In this document: in pieces, positions 7,493 to 15,254 of the stretch
How the letters are laid out: each line of letters begins with the position of its first letter
Numbering within the stretch: the first letter of the stretch is position 1
NCBI GenBank assembly: GCA_944380795.1
Contig: CALWIS010000179.1
Location: 1-39,675 of the forward strand
Source: an uncultured Clostridia bacterium
GTDB taxonomy: Bacteria > Bacillota > Clostridia > Oscillospirales > Acutalibacteraceae
Reading direction: 5' to 3'
DNA: 39,675 bases
Position numbers and translations under genes: made by a program
Notes under the pieces: model-generated
What the model was told of the DNA's origin: nothing
The model's database searches: none
Seen by the model: only the letters and a program-made list of their open reading frames with translations

Positions 7493-8332
7493 ATGAAAAC
7501 ACCCAGAGCAGCAGCAATCCACGATCTATCCGGTATCGGGCGGTGTTCCCTGACAGCGGCAATCCCGATCCTGTCCACTATGGGCATACAGGTATGCCCC
7601 TTTCCCACCGCTGTACTCAGCAACCAAACGGGGTATCCCAAATATGATATTGTGGATATGACGGACCGGATGGAGCGTTTTTGTGACTGCTGGGCCCCGT
7701 GGTACGGACAGTTTGACGCGATATATACTGGATTTCTCAATAGCCCTAAGCAGGCCGAGATCACGCGAAGCGTGGTGGAAAAGCTGCGCGGAGAAAACAG
7801 CTTGGTATTGGTGGACACCGTATTGGGGGATCACGGGATGCGGTATCCTATATTTGACGACGAAATGTGTGGGAAGGTGCGGGAACTGGCCATGGAAGCG
7901 GATGTGATTACCCCCAATCTTACCGAAGCCTGCCTGCTGGCAGGAGAACCTGCCGAAGCTGCTCAAGATATGCAGACTCGGGCGGAGCTGATTCAATTAG
8001 CCGCTTATTTAGCTTCTCAAGGGCCGGGAACCGTGGTGATTACTGGAATCCGTGATGGAGAAGAGGTGGCCAATCTAGCCTATATCAAAGAGGACTCCCG
8101 GTGCTTTTGGGAAACCAATCGAAAAATTGGTTTTAGTTACTCCGGCACAGGGGATGTATTGGCTTCGGTGCTGTGCGGTGGATTGGTTCAGGGCTTTCCC
8201 TTAGGAGAGGTACTGCGCAACGCCTGTAAGTTTATCGGCATGGCCTTGGAAGAAACTGCTGAAGCCGGTACCGACCCGCGGGAAGGAATTCTGTTTGAAC
8301 CATTTTTGGGCGAGCTGAACGAGATGTTCTGA
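7493..8332 (+). CDS. pdxK: pyridoxal/pyridoxine kinase
   Basis: Phosphorylates pyridoxal, pyridoxine or pyridoxamine with ATP to make PLP or its precursors. The 279-residue protein is the usual size of PdxK/PdxY ribokinase-fold enzymes. Seen are the N-terminal HDLSGIGRCSLTAAIPILSTMG, the substrate segment FPTAVLSNQTGYP, VLVDTVLGDHG, ITPNLTEACLLAG, and near the C-terminus YSGTGDVLAS with the catalytic Asp. GAAAGGA lies 8 bases upstream of the ATG. Together with the neighbouring S component and PdxR it completes an import-and-phosphorylate route for vitamin B6. Confidence 0.92.
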   Translation: MKTPRAAAIHDLSGIGRCSLTAAIPILSTMGIQVCPFPTAVLSNQTGYPKYDIVDMTDRMERFCDCWAPWYGQFDAIYTGFLNSPKQAEITRSVVEKLRGENSLVLVDTVLGDHGMRYPIFDDEMCGKVRELAMEADVITPNLTEACLLAGEPAEAAQDMQTRAELIQLAAYLASQGPGTVVITGIRDGEEVANLAYIKEDSRCFWETNRKIGFSYSGTGDVLASVLCGGLVQGFPLGEVLRNACKFIGMALEETAEAGTDPREGILFEPFLGELNEMF

Positions 8333-8390
8333 TAGGCTTTCTGCCACCGTTTTCCCCCTATACCTCCTGCCTTTTTGGAAGTCTGACCTA

Positions 8391-8419
8391 TTGTTTTCCT
8401 GTCTGATGTGTAGTACAAT
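8391..8419 (+). promoter_or_regulatory. sigma-A promoter for the sodium symporter
   Basis: TTGTTT (8391-8396) and TACAAT (8414-8419) are separated by 17 bases. They lie about 95 bases upstream of the symporter ATG. No terminator was seen between pdxK and this promoter. Confidence 0.6.
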
Positions 8420-8512
8420 TAACGATACATTTAGCTTTTGTATGGTGATGCATCAAATAGCAAAACGGCTGTGTGGAACAGCTTCACAAAATGACAAGGG
8501 AGTCGTGAAAAC

Positions 8513-9874
8513 ATGGAAAAGAAAGCCCGGGGGAATTTTTCCGGAAAACTGGGGTATGTGCTGGCGGTTTCCGGTTCGGCAGTAGGGTTGGGAAACATCT
8601 GGAGATTTCCCTATCTCGCAGCAAAATATGGCGGCGGGATCTTTTTATTGGTGTATATTTTACTGGCGGTCACTTTTGGCTTTACGCTGATCCTTTCGGA
8701 AACCGCTTTAGGCCGCATGACCGGAAAGGGCCCAATCGGTGCTTTTAAAACCTTTGCCAAAAACAAGCTATCTGTCGGCGGATGGATCTGCGCTATCATC
8801 CCCATGCTCATTGTGCCCTACTATTGTGTGATCGGCGGATGGGTCATTAAATACCTAGTCGGCTTTGCGGCGGGAAATGTAAAAGAAATGGCTACGGATA
8901 CCTTTTTTGCCAATTTTTCTGCTCAACCGGCAGAACCTGTAATTTGGCTGGTGTTGTTTGTCCTTCTTACTTTTATGGTAGTAATTTTTGGTGTGGAAAA
9001 AGGGATTGAGCGTATCAGCAAGATCTTAATGCCGGTACTCATTGGGTTGGCTGTGATTATCTGTATCTATTCCGTCACCCGCCCCGGCGCTTTGGAAGGC
9101 GTGTATTACTATCTGGTTCCGGATTTTTCTAAATTTTCCATTATGACGGTGGTAGCCGCCGTGGGGCAGATGTTCTATTCCCTTTCGATTGCTATGGGCA
9201 TTCTCATCACCTATGGTTCTTATATGAAAAAAGAGATCGATATGGAGTCCTCCGTAAAACAAGTCGAGATCGTGGATACCATTGTGGCAATTCTGGCAGG
9301 CCTTATGATTATTCCTGCTGTGTTCGCTTTTTCGGGCGGTGACCAAGATGCGCTAAATGCCGGACCTTCCCTGATGTTCATCACCATTCCCAAGGTGTTT
9401 GAGAGTATGGGAATGGGACAGGTTATTGGAGCCGTATTTTTCCTTTTGGTACTGGTAGCAGCTCTCACTTCCTCCATCTCCCTGATGGAAACCTGTGTCT
9501 CCACCATCCAAGAACGTGCCGGATGGAGCCGGAAGAAAGCCTGCCTGGCTATGGCTGTGGAAATCGTGGTGTTGGGAGTTCCCTGCTCTTTGGGATTCGG
9601 CGTTTGGGATTTTATCCAGCCGTTGGGAATGAGTATTTTGGATTTCTTTGATTTTATTACCAACTCTGTGATGATGCCGATTGCTGCTTTCTTTATCTGC
9701 ATTTTGGTGATTAAGGCTGTAGGGTTGGACAAAATTTCAGAGGAGGTGCGCCTTTCTTCCCAGTTTAAGCGGGAAAAGGCCTACCGCTTCCTTATTCGTG
9801 GATTAGTACCCATCGGACTTCTGGTAATTCTTGTCAGTTCGGTTTTAAACGCCTTTGGTATTATTACAATTTAA
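8513..9874 (+). CDS. sodium-dependent transporter, NSS/SNF family
   Basis: Na+-coupled symporter of the LeuT fold (neurotransmitter:sodium symporter family), usually for amino acids or related small molecules. The 453-residue protein has about 11 membrane helices. The family signature GSAVGLGNIWRFPYLAAKYGG covers residues 21-41, the unwound TM1 ion and substrate site. Length and helix number fit the bacterial MhsT/TnaT-like branch. AAGGGAG precedes the ATG at 8513. The substrate cannot be called from sequence. It is probably monocistronic, with a promoter upstream and an AT-rich gap downstream. Confidence 0.92.
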   Translation: MEKKARGNFSGKLGYVLAVSGSAVGLGNIWRFPYLAAKYGGGIFLLVYILLAVTFGFTLILSETALGRMTGKGPIGAFKTFAKNKLSVGGWICAIIPMLIVPYYCVIGGWVIKYLVGFAAGNVKEMATDTFFANFSAQPAEPVIWLVLFVLLTFMVVIFGVEKGIERISKILMPVLIGLAVIICIYSVTRPGALEGVYYYLVPDFSKFSIMTVVAAVGQMFYSLSIAMGILITYGSYMKKEIDMESSVKQVEIVDTIVAILAGLMIIPAVFAFSGGDQDALNAGPSLMFITIPKVFESMGMGQVIGAVFFLLVLVAALTSSISLMETCVSTIQERAGWSRKKACLAMAVEIVVLGVPCSLGFGVWDFIQPLGMSILDFFDFITNSVMMPIAAFFICILVIKAVGLDKISEEVRLSSQFKREKAYRFLIRGLVPIGLLVILVSSVLNAFGIITI

Positions 9875-10011
9875 TAAAAATATAACTATAGTTTTTCTGT
9901 ATAACGAACACTGATTTTATACAACAAAAGAAATCGAAATTCTTTTTGATATCTTTATATTTAGTTTTAATATACATATTTTACATAGTTGTTTAAAAAA
10001 ATTAAAACAAA

Positions 10012-10040
10012 TAGACAAAACAGAAAAATTGTATTATAAT
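10012..10040 (+). promoter_or_regulatory. near-consensus sigma-A promoter for the PadR gene
   Basis: TAGACA (10012-10017), a 17-base spacer and a perfect TATAAT (10035-10040) lie 41 bases upstream of the start codon, in an AT-rich stretch. PadR proteins often bind their own promoters, but no clear dyad was identified here. Confidence 0.75.
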
Positions 10041-10081
10041 AGAGTTGAAGAACCAATCCAACAGAATGTGAGGGGTTTATT

Positions 10082-10426
10082 TTGGCGATTCGCGACAGTA
10101 TGAAAAAGGGGACCGCCGAGTTGGTGGTTCTGCATCTTCTTCACAGCGGCCGGAAATACGGATACCAGATTGCGCAGGAAATTTCCACCCGCAGCGGAGG
10201 CCTGTTCACCTTGCAGGAAGGCTCTCTCTATCCCACGCTGTATCGACTGGAAAAAAACGGATATGTTTCTTCCCAAACGGAATTTTCGCCTAATCAGCAA
10301 CGGATTCGGAAATACTATTCCATCACCGACGCTGGAAAGGCATATTTCTGGCAGGTCCGAGAAGAATACCGGCAAATTTCTGAAGGGATCGAAAAGATCC
10401 TTGCAGAACAAGTCCCCGAGACATGA
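10082..10426 (+). CDS. PadR-family winged-helix transcriptional regulator
   Basis: A 114-residue DNA-binding protein of the small PadR type (PadR-s2). The N-terminal winged helix contains KKGTAELVVLHLLHSGRKYGYQI, LQEGSLYPTLYRLEKNGYV and RKYYSITDAGKAYF, the standard PadR motifs, followed by a dimerisation helix. Translation starts at TTG (10082) with GAGGGGT five bases upstream; no better in-frame ATG fits the family N-terminus. These regulators usually repress an adjacent transporter or membrane-protein gene. Here no partner is obvious: downstream are a terminator and then HAD phosphatases. Confidence 0.9.
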   Translation: MAIRDSMKKGTAELVVLHLLHSGRKYGYQIAQEISTRSGGLFTLQEGSLYPTLYRLEKNGYVSSQTEFSPNQQRIRKYYSITDAGKAYFWQVREEYRQISEGIEKILAEQVPET

Positions 10427-10441
10427 AACAGCATAGGACTG

Positions 10442-10511
10442 ACAGGGCGGCTTCCGCCCTGTGGTTCTGTTGTGCTCTTTCCCCTCTCTAAGAAGAGCAG
10501 ATGCTTTTTTT
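10442..10511 (+). terminator. tandem hairpins ending in a T-run after padR
   Basis: The first stem ACAGGGCGG/CCGCCCTGT (10442-10450 with 10454-10462) has a 3-base loop. The second stem TGCTCTT/AAGAGCA (10473-10479 with 10493-10499) is followed by seven or more T at about 10505-10511. Together they form a convincing intrinsic terminator region. Confidence 0.65.
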
Positions 10512-10533
10512 CTCAAAATATGGTATACTGGAG

Positions 10534-10560
10534 CCGGCGTAAAACGCCGGTTTTTATTTT
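10534..10560 (+). terminator. short GC hairpin plus T-run just before the HAD gene
   Basis: CCGGCG/CGCCGG (10534-10539 with 10545-10550) is followed by TTTTTATTTT. An extended -10 (TGGTATACT, 10521-10529) lies immediately upstream. The hairpin may end upstream transcription or sit at the 5' end of the HAD transcript. The two readings cannot be separated by eye. Confidence 0.5.
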
Positions 10561-10584
10561 GCTTCAGGAAGGAAGTCTTTGTAT

Positions 10585-11244
10585 ATGATGCGCGCTTGTA
10601 TTTTTGATATGGATGGCACCATTGCCGACACACTTGCCTCTATCGCCGGCTTTGGCAATGAAGCCCTCACAGCCTGCGGATACCAGCCCATCCCTGTACA
10701 GGAATACCGCACCTTGGTGGGAAATGGAGCGGATACTCTGATGCGCCGGATGCTCACCTTTACTGCTGGCAGCTTTACCGAAGAAGACGTTGCCCGAGTG
10801 CGTGCGGTATATGATAAAGCCTATGGTTCTGATCCAATGCGGCAGGTAACCGAATATGCAGGTATGCGGCAAACCCTGCTGTATATGAAAGAACATGGGC
10901 TTAAACTGGCGGTATTTTCTAATAAACCGGACGATATGACCCAACAGGTAGCACAGCATCTATATCCCGGATTATTCCACGCTGTGCGTGGTCAACAGGA
11001 CGGAATCCCACTGAAACCTTCCCCAGAAGGCGCCCTCCTTTTGGCCAAGGAATTAGGAGTATCCCCAAAGGAATGTCTGTATGTAGGAGACACCTGGGTG
11101 GATATGGAGACTGGAAAAAACGCGGGGATGGAAACCGCAGGTGTACTGTGGGGTTTCCGCGACCGTGAAGAGCTGGAAAAAGCAGGTGCCTGCCATATTG
11201 TATCCCAGCCTGAAGAATTGAGGGTACTGGCGGGCCTCTCATAA
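10585..11244 (+). CDS. HAD-superfamily phosphatase, phosphoglycolate phosphatase-like
   Basis: Haloacid-dehalogenase-type phosphohydrolase (219 residues from the ATG at 10585; an in-frame TTG at 10579 has better RBS spacing and is an alternative). Motif I is DMDGT near the N-terminus with the nucleophile Asp. A helical cap follows (about 20-85), then motif II (VFSNKPDD), motif III Lys (KPSPEG) and motif IV (YVGDTWVDMETGKNAGM). The sequence resembles Gph/PgmB-like members that act on small phosphorylated metabolites such as phosphoglycolate. The actual substrate is not readable. A second HAD gene follows 20 bases later. Confidence 0.85.
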   Translation: MMRACIFDMDGTIADTLASIAGFGNEALTACGYQPIPVQEYRTLVGNGADTLMRRMLTFTAGSFTEEDVARVRAVYDKAYGSDPMRQVTEYAGMRQTLLYMKEHGLKLAVFSNKPDDMTQQVAQHLYPGLFHAVRGQQDGIPLKPSPEGALLLAKELGVSPKECLYVGDTWVDMETGKNAGMETAGVLWGFRDREELEKAGACHIVSQPEELRVLAGLS

Positions 11245-11264
11245 ATAAAAATGGAGGAATTTTT

Positions 11265-11903
11265 ATGTCCATATGTGCCCCCTTATATCGGGTGTGTGTC
11301 TGGGATTTTGATGGAACCCTGTTCGACAGTTATCCCATTATGAACCATGCAATGGCGCTGGCTCTGGAAAAACTGGGTCATCCCCAGCCTACGGGGGAGA
11401 TCCGCCGGTTGATGAAACAGTCGGTGAGCACGGCCCTCAACTTTTACTGCCGCAAATGCCTTTTGGGAAAAGAACTGGAAACCACCTTTCGTCAAGAGGA
11501 AAAAGCCTTATCCGATAATCTTCCCCCTTATGAAGGTGCTTTAGCTCTTTGCAGACGTATTGCTTCAGCGGGCGGTATGAACCTGCTCTACACCCATCGG
11601 GACTCTTTGGCGGTAACCATGCTGGACCGATATGGTTTTTCTCCCTATTTTGCAGGAGGCATCACTGCCGAAGACGGTTTTCCCTCTAAGCCTGCTCCAG
11701 ATGCACTGTTATCTTTAATGAAACAGTATTCTTTTTCTCCTGGGGAAGCCCTGATGATTGGGGACCGGGACATTGATCTTCTGGCAGGAAGAAATGCTGG
11801 ATTGCATGAATATCTTTTTGATCCTTTGGATGATTATGCAGCCTTTCAAACGCCGCATCGAGGACATTCCATGCAGGATTTAGAACAATTCCTTTTTGTA
11901 TAA
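11265..11903 (+). CDS. HAD-superfamily hydrolase, Gph-like
   Basis: A second HAD phosphatase (212 residues) directly behind the first, with TGGAGGA upstream of its ATG. It shows DFDGTLFDS (motif I), a helical cap (about 25-85), YTHRD (motif II region), KPAPDAL (motif III Lys) and MIGDRDIDLLAGRNAG (motif IV). It is clearly diverged from its neighbour, so the pair probably has two substrates and is not a recent duplication. Many such proteins are annotated as phosphoglycolate phosphatase or HAD IA family without proof. Confidence 0.85.
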   Translation: MSICAPLYRVCVWDFDGTLFDSYPIMNHAMALALEKLGHPQPTGEIRRLMKQSVSTALNFYCRKCLLGKELETTFRQEEKALSDNLPPYEGALALCRRIASAGGMNLLYTHRDSLAVTMLDRYGFSPYFAGGITAEDGFPSKPAPDALLSLMKQYSFSPGEALMIGDRDIDLLAGRNAGLHEYLFDPLDDYAAFQTPHRGHSMQDLEQFLFV

Positions 11904-11909
11904 TTTTTA

Positions 11910-12010
11910 TATAATATAACGAACTGGATTTGAAAGGAATCCATCAGCTTTTCTCTCTCTTTTTCGCGGTATGGATGCGATACGATAAAAAAAGCCTACG
12001 AAGCTGATGG
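11910..12010 (+). promoter_or_regulatory. structured leader of the YitT gene
   Basis: TATAAT at 11910-11915 is a likely -10. The leader then holds a perfect 10-bp inverted repeat, CCATCAGCTT (11941-11950) and AAGCTGATGG (12001-12010), enclosing 50 bases. The right arm abuts the ribosome binding site GAAAGGAG. Inside the loop are a pyrimidine tract that could pair with the RBS and a possible small GTAT/ATAC stem. I do not recognise a known riboswitch. Confidence 0.4.
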
Positions 12011-12025
12011 GAAAGGAGATTCTTA

Positions 12026-12880
12026 ATGAAACAAAAAAATGACGTCCAACGGATTCTTCTGGTAATACTGGGGGCCATTGTTATGGCCTTAAATATCAAA
12101 ATTTTTGTCCGAGCAGGGGACATGTTTCCAGGCGGGTTTAACGGCCTGACATTGCTGATCCAGCGTACCGCCTCCGAATACTTCCATATTACCCTGCCTT
12201 TTTCCATTATCAATCTAATCCTTAACGCTGTGCCAGCCGCTATCAGTTTTCGGTTTATCGGTAAAAAATTTACCGCTTATTCCTGTTTGATGATCGTCAT
12301 GTCCAGTGTGCTCACGGATGTTTTCCCCAGCCTGGAGATCACCTCCGACCCCTTGCTCATCAGCATTTTTGGAGGAATCATCAATGGGTGCGCCATCAGC
12401 CTATGCCTGTTTGCCAACGCCACCAGCGGCGGTACCGATTTTATTGCCATTTTCTTCTCCGAGCGGAAGGGCATCGACACCTGGAATTATATTTTTATGG
12501 GAAACGTGACCATGCTCGTCATTGCAGGGCTCTTGTTCGGCTGGGAAAAATCCCTGTACTCCATCATTTTCCAGTTTACCTCTACTCAGATCCTTCATAT
12601 GCTGTATAAGCGCTACCAAAAACAGACGCTTCTCATCATCACCGACCATCCCGATGAGGTGTATCAAACCATCCGGGATAAGACCCATCATGACGCCACC
12701 CATTTTCGCGGGGTGGGATGCTATGAAGGACAGGAAAAACACCTGCTGTATTCTGTCGTTTCGGCAGAGGAAGCCAAGCATACTATCGATGGAATTCGGG
12801 AAGTGGACCCCAAGGCCTTTATCAACTGCATGAAAACAGAACAAATTACGGGACGTTTCTATAATCGCCCCAACGACTGA
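12026..12880 (+). CDS. YitT-family membrane protein (DUF161 + DUF2179)
   Basis: Integral membrane protein of the YitT family (284 residues), of unknown transport or signalling role. The N-terminal about 195 residues contain five to six hydrophobic segments with the family motifs GDMFPGGFNGLTLLIQR and LFANATSGGTDFIAIFFSERKG. The C-terminal soluble DUF2179 domain (about 205-280) includes TLLIITDHPDEV, HFRGVGCYEGQEK and DPKAFIN. Length and order match full-length family members. GAAAGGAGA precedes the ATG by 8 bases. The gene has its own leader and a strong terminator behind it, so it is probably monocistronic. Confidence 0.92.
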   Translation: MKQKNDVQRILLVILGAIVMALNIKIFVRAGDMFPGGFNGLTLLIQRTASEYFHITLPFSIINLILNAVPAAISFRFIGKKFTAYSCLMIVMSSVLTDVFPSLEITSDPLLISIFGGIINGCAISLCLFANATSGGTDFIAIFFSERKGIDTWNYIFMGNVTMLVIAGLLFGWEKSLYSIIFQFTSTQILHMLYKRYQKQTLLIITDHPDEVYQTIRDKTHHDATHFRGVGCYEGQEKHLLYSVVSAEEAKHTIDGIREVDPKAFINCMKTEQITGRFYNRPND

Positions 12881-12885
12881 TGTAA

Positions 12886-12919
12886 AAAAACACCTGTGGT
12901 CAGAACCACAGGTGTTTTT
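12886..12919. terminator. bidirectional intrinsic terminator
   Basis: A 15-bp perfect stem (12886-12900 with 12905-12919) with a four-base loop, A-rich on one flank and five T on the other. It sits between the convergent YitT and esterase genes and can serve both strands. Confidence 0.9.
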
Positions 12920-12935
12920 GCAATTTCTTATACTT

Positions 12936-13823
12936 TTATAGATTCTCTTTAAAATAGTCCCAAACCAGCTGTATCAGTTCCGGCGTCCAGAAGTTACCCT
13001 CATGCACTCCGCCGGTGACCCGGACCATTCTGGCTTCATATCCCATTTCGTCCAGCTTCTGATACAAGTCTTCCGACTGGCTATAAGGCACCACTGGGTC
13101 TGCATCCCCATGCAAAATCAAAAACGGCGGATACTCCTTTCCCGGAGAAGCAAGGAGCAGGGGGCTCATATCCCGTACCTTTTGCACAGAAATTTGGCCT
13201 TGTTCGTCGGAAAGCAGCAGGCCCATCTGGGAATCCACCTCTTTGGGCATGGAATAGGGACCAGGGGCGTTTAGATCAATTCCCAGCCGAACCTGGACGA
13301 GCTCCTGAATATCCGTGGGGCCAAAACACTCTGCCACTGCCTTTACCCGGTCCGACTCCTCTGCGTAATCCTGGGTGCGGTAGCATTCCCAATCTCCGGT
13401 CATGCCTACTAACAAGGCCGTGTTTCCGCCCGAAGAGGTCCCCCAGATTCCTACCCGCTCTTTATCGATGCAATACTCCTCTGCATGGGCACGCAAAAAC
13501 CGGATAGCGGTCTTTACATCCTGCAAAAACGCAGGGAAAGCATGGCCTTTACGGCAATCCCGATGGATGACGGTGGCCACTACAAAACCCTGCATGGCCA
13601 GAGCGCCTAACTGGGGAAGCTCATATCCTGGGTCCGGTGTGGTCCAAGCGCTTCCCTGCACAAATACCACCAGAGGATGCTTTTGATCCTTGCGCCATGG
13701 GCAAAGGATCTGCATGGTAAGGGGCTCCCCATTGGGACTGGCATACACCACATCCCGGAACAGCTCCGCCATTCCATCTAAATGGCTGCTGCACGGCAGT
13801 ACCGTAATTTCCTTTTTTGTCAT
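12936..13823 (-). CDS. alpha/beta-hydrolase, acetylesterase/lipase-like
   Basis: A 295-residue alpha/beta-hydrolase of the esterase/lipase (BD-FAE/Aes-like) group. The nucleophile elbow is GTSSG in VGIWGTSSGGNTA. The likely acid is in LHGDADPVVPYSQS, and the His is in VTGGVHEGNF. An oxyanion-type region lies at VVFVQGSAWTTPDPG. There is no signal peptide. GGAGAGGAG precedes the ATG at 13823. It lies 30 bases downstream of the glycosyltransferase gene on the same strand, so the two are likely one operon. A deacylating role on sugar esters or xenobiotics is possible but unproven. Confidence 0.85.
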   Translation of the reverse strand: MTKKEITVLPCSSHLDGMAELFRDVVYASPNGEPLTMQILCPWRKDQKHPLVVFVQGSAWTTPDPGYELPQLGALAMQGFVVATVIHRDCRKGHAFPAFLQDVKTAIRFLRAHAEEYCIDKERVGIWGTSSGGNTALLVGMTGDWECYRTQDYAEESDRVKAVAECFGPTDIQELVQVRLGIDLNAPGPYSMPKEVDSQMGLLLSDEQGQISVQKVRDMSPLLLASPGKEYPPFLILHGDADPVVPYSQSEDLYQKLDEMGYEARMVRVTGGVHEGNFWTPELIQLVWDYFKENL

Positions 13824-13853
13824 TTTCTCCTCTCCCTTTTGGCTGTATACGAT

Positions 13854-14984
13854 TTATTTCTCGCCCTTTTCCTTTAACAGCCGATCTATCAAATCCAGCA
13901 TATTGGGAATCGAGCGGGATTTATCAAATTTTTCGCAGGACTCCTTCATTTCCTGCAATTTATGTTCGTTGCTCAGTAATTCCTCAATGGTATTTGCGCA
14001 GCTATCCCCTTTTCCAATACGAACCGCCATTCCATGGTTCATGAGGAAATTGGCGTTATCCTCTTCCTGCCCGGGAATTGCGTCAAAAACCGCCAAGGGA
14101 ATATTGCAGGCCAAAGCTTCCGAAATGGTGAGTCCGCCGGGTTTGGTAACGATTAGATTAGCGGCTTTCATATACTTTTCCACTTCGGTGGTAAAATACA
14201 CCAGTTTACATTTTTTAGGGCTGCTGCCCACTTCTTTTTCAAAGGCTTCATATAATTTTTCATTGCGGCCTGTAATCACAATCAACTGAAAATCCTGGGG
14301 AAGGGCTACGATCTCTCGGAATACCGCCAAAATATTGTTGACGCCAAAGCTGCCGGCCATAATCAAAATTGTCATACGGTCCGGGTCCAGTTCCATTTCC
14401 TGCAACAAAGCCTGCCGGTCTGCTTTTTCAAAAAAGACATCATGCACCGGAATTCCAAAGGGATAGACCTTTTCTCGAGGGACCTGCATATATCGCACCA
14501 TGGTTTCCGCCATATCTTCATTAGAGACGATATAAGCGTCCACACGGCTGGAAAGCCAAGTTTTATGCGGTCCATAGTCGGTCATTACACAGAGCAAAAT
14601 GGCATCCAATTTTCCATCCTCTTTTAGCTCAGAGATCATCTCTGTTACAAAAGGATGGGTAGTCACGATCACATCCGGTTGAAATTCCTCGATCATAGGC
14701 ATCAAACGGCGACGGAACATGCCGGAAAGTTTGGGTACCAGGCTGGCAAAATGGGTTTCCTGATTGCTCCGTTCATACAGCTTTCCAAACATCTTGGGCG
14801 CTTTGGTTGCCAAAAAATGATAGCCGTCACAAATGGTTTTATCCAACACGCTTCCAATTACTTTCAAAGCATCCTCTGTCTGCACTGTGATTCCAGGACA
14901 ATTCTCCCGCAAATATTTTTCAATGGCCACTGCTGCACGAATATGGCCTCCTCCGGTCGCCGCCGTTAAGATCAATATTTTCAC
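13854..14984 (-). CDS. UgtP/MGDG-synthase-type glycosyltransferase
   Basis: GT28-type glycosyltransferase of the monogalactosyldiacylglycerol synthase / processive diacylglycerol glucosyltransferase family (376 residues). It probably adds sugar from a UDP-sugar to diacylglycerol at the cytoplasmic membrane face. The N-terminal domain begins KILILTAATGGGH and has a PDVIVTTHPF region. The C-terminal half shows MAGSFG and LIVTKPGGLTISEALA, the nucleotide-sugar site, then IPGQEEDNANF. The start is placed at the GTG at 14984 because AAGGAGG lies at 14994-15000 on the minus strand; an in-frame upstream ATG at 15041 would add 19 residues before the family N-terminus. Confidence 0.88.
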   Translation of the reverse strand: MKILILTAATGGGHIRAAVAIEKYLRENCPGITVQTEDALKVIGSVLDKTICDGYHFLATKAPKMFGKLYERSNQETHFASLVPKLSGMFRRRLMPMIEEFQPDVIVTTHPFVTEMISELKEDGKLDAILLCVMTDYGPHKTWLSSRVDAYIVSNEDMAETMVRYMQVPREKVYPFGIPVHDVFFEKADRQALLQEMELDPDRMTILIMAGSFGVNNILAVFREIVALPQDFQLIVITGRNEKLYEAFEKEVGSSPKKCKLVYFTTEVEKYMKAANLIVTKPGGLTISEALACNIPLAVFDAIPGQEEDNANFLMNHGMAVRIGKGDSCANTIEELLSNEHKLQEMKESCEKFDKSRSIPNMLDLIDRLLKEKGEK

Positions 14985-15052
14985 AGTATAAATCCTCCTT
15001 TTCCTCAACTTTTTATAGAAAAGAATCAAACCCTTACTCACTATATAGCATG

Positions 15053-15061
15053 ATTATACCA
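15053..15061 (-). promoter_or_regulatory. extended -10 promoter of the glycosyltransferase operon
   Basis: On the minus strand TGGTATAAT gives an extended -10, about 70 bases upstream of the GTG start. No good -35 was seen, which is acceptable for extended -10 promoters. Confidence 0.55.
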
Positions 15062-15144
15062 TATTTGGGACAAAACTTCCAGCACTACCCATCTTATGCG
15101 TATTTTAAACGATAATTTATCCTTAGTTGTAATAAAGATGTAAC

Positions 15145-15173
15145 TTTACTTTTTAGTCACACCCACCTATAAT
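15145..15173 (+). promoter_or_regulatory. sigma-A-like promoter of the VanW gene
   Basis: TTTACT (15145-15150), 17 bases, TATAAT (15168-15173). The 75-base leader contains two small stems (ACCAGTGTTACTGGT and ATTGCCTGTAAAAGGCAAT) before GCAGGAGG and the ATG. Confidence 0.55.
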
Positions 15174-15254
15174 AGGCTTGTACCAGTGTTACTGGTCTTC
15201 GTTTTAACTTTGTATTGCCTGTAAAAGGCAATCAAATATTGCAGGAGGCTTACT

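Noticed and set aside
10585..11903. Recent tandem duplication of the two HAD genes
   Set aside because: They share only the family motifs; the caps and linkers differ too much for a recent copy.
11941..12010. Fluoride or other known riboswitch upstream of YitT
   Set aside because: Only isolated words match, in the wrong order; the conserved core of the fluoride class is not present.
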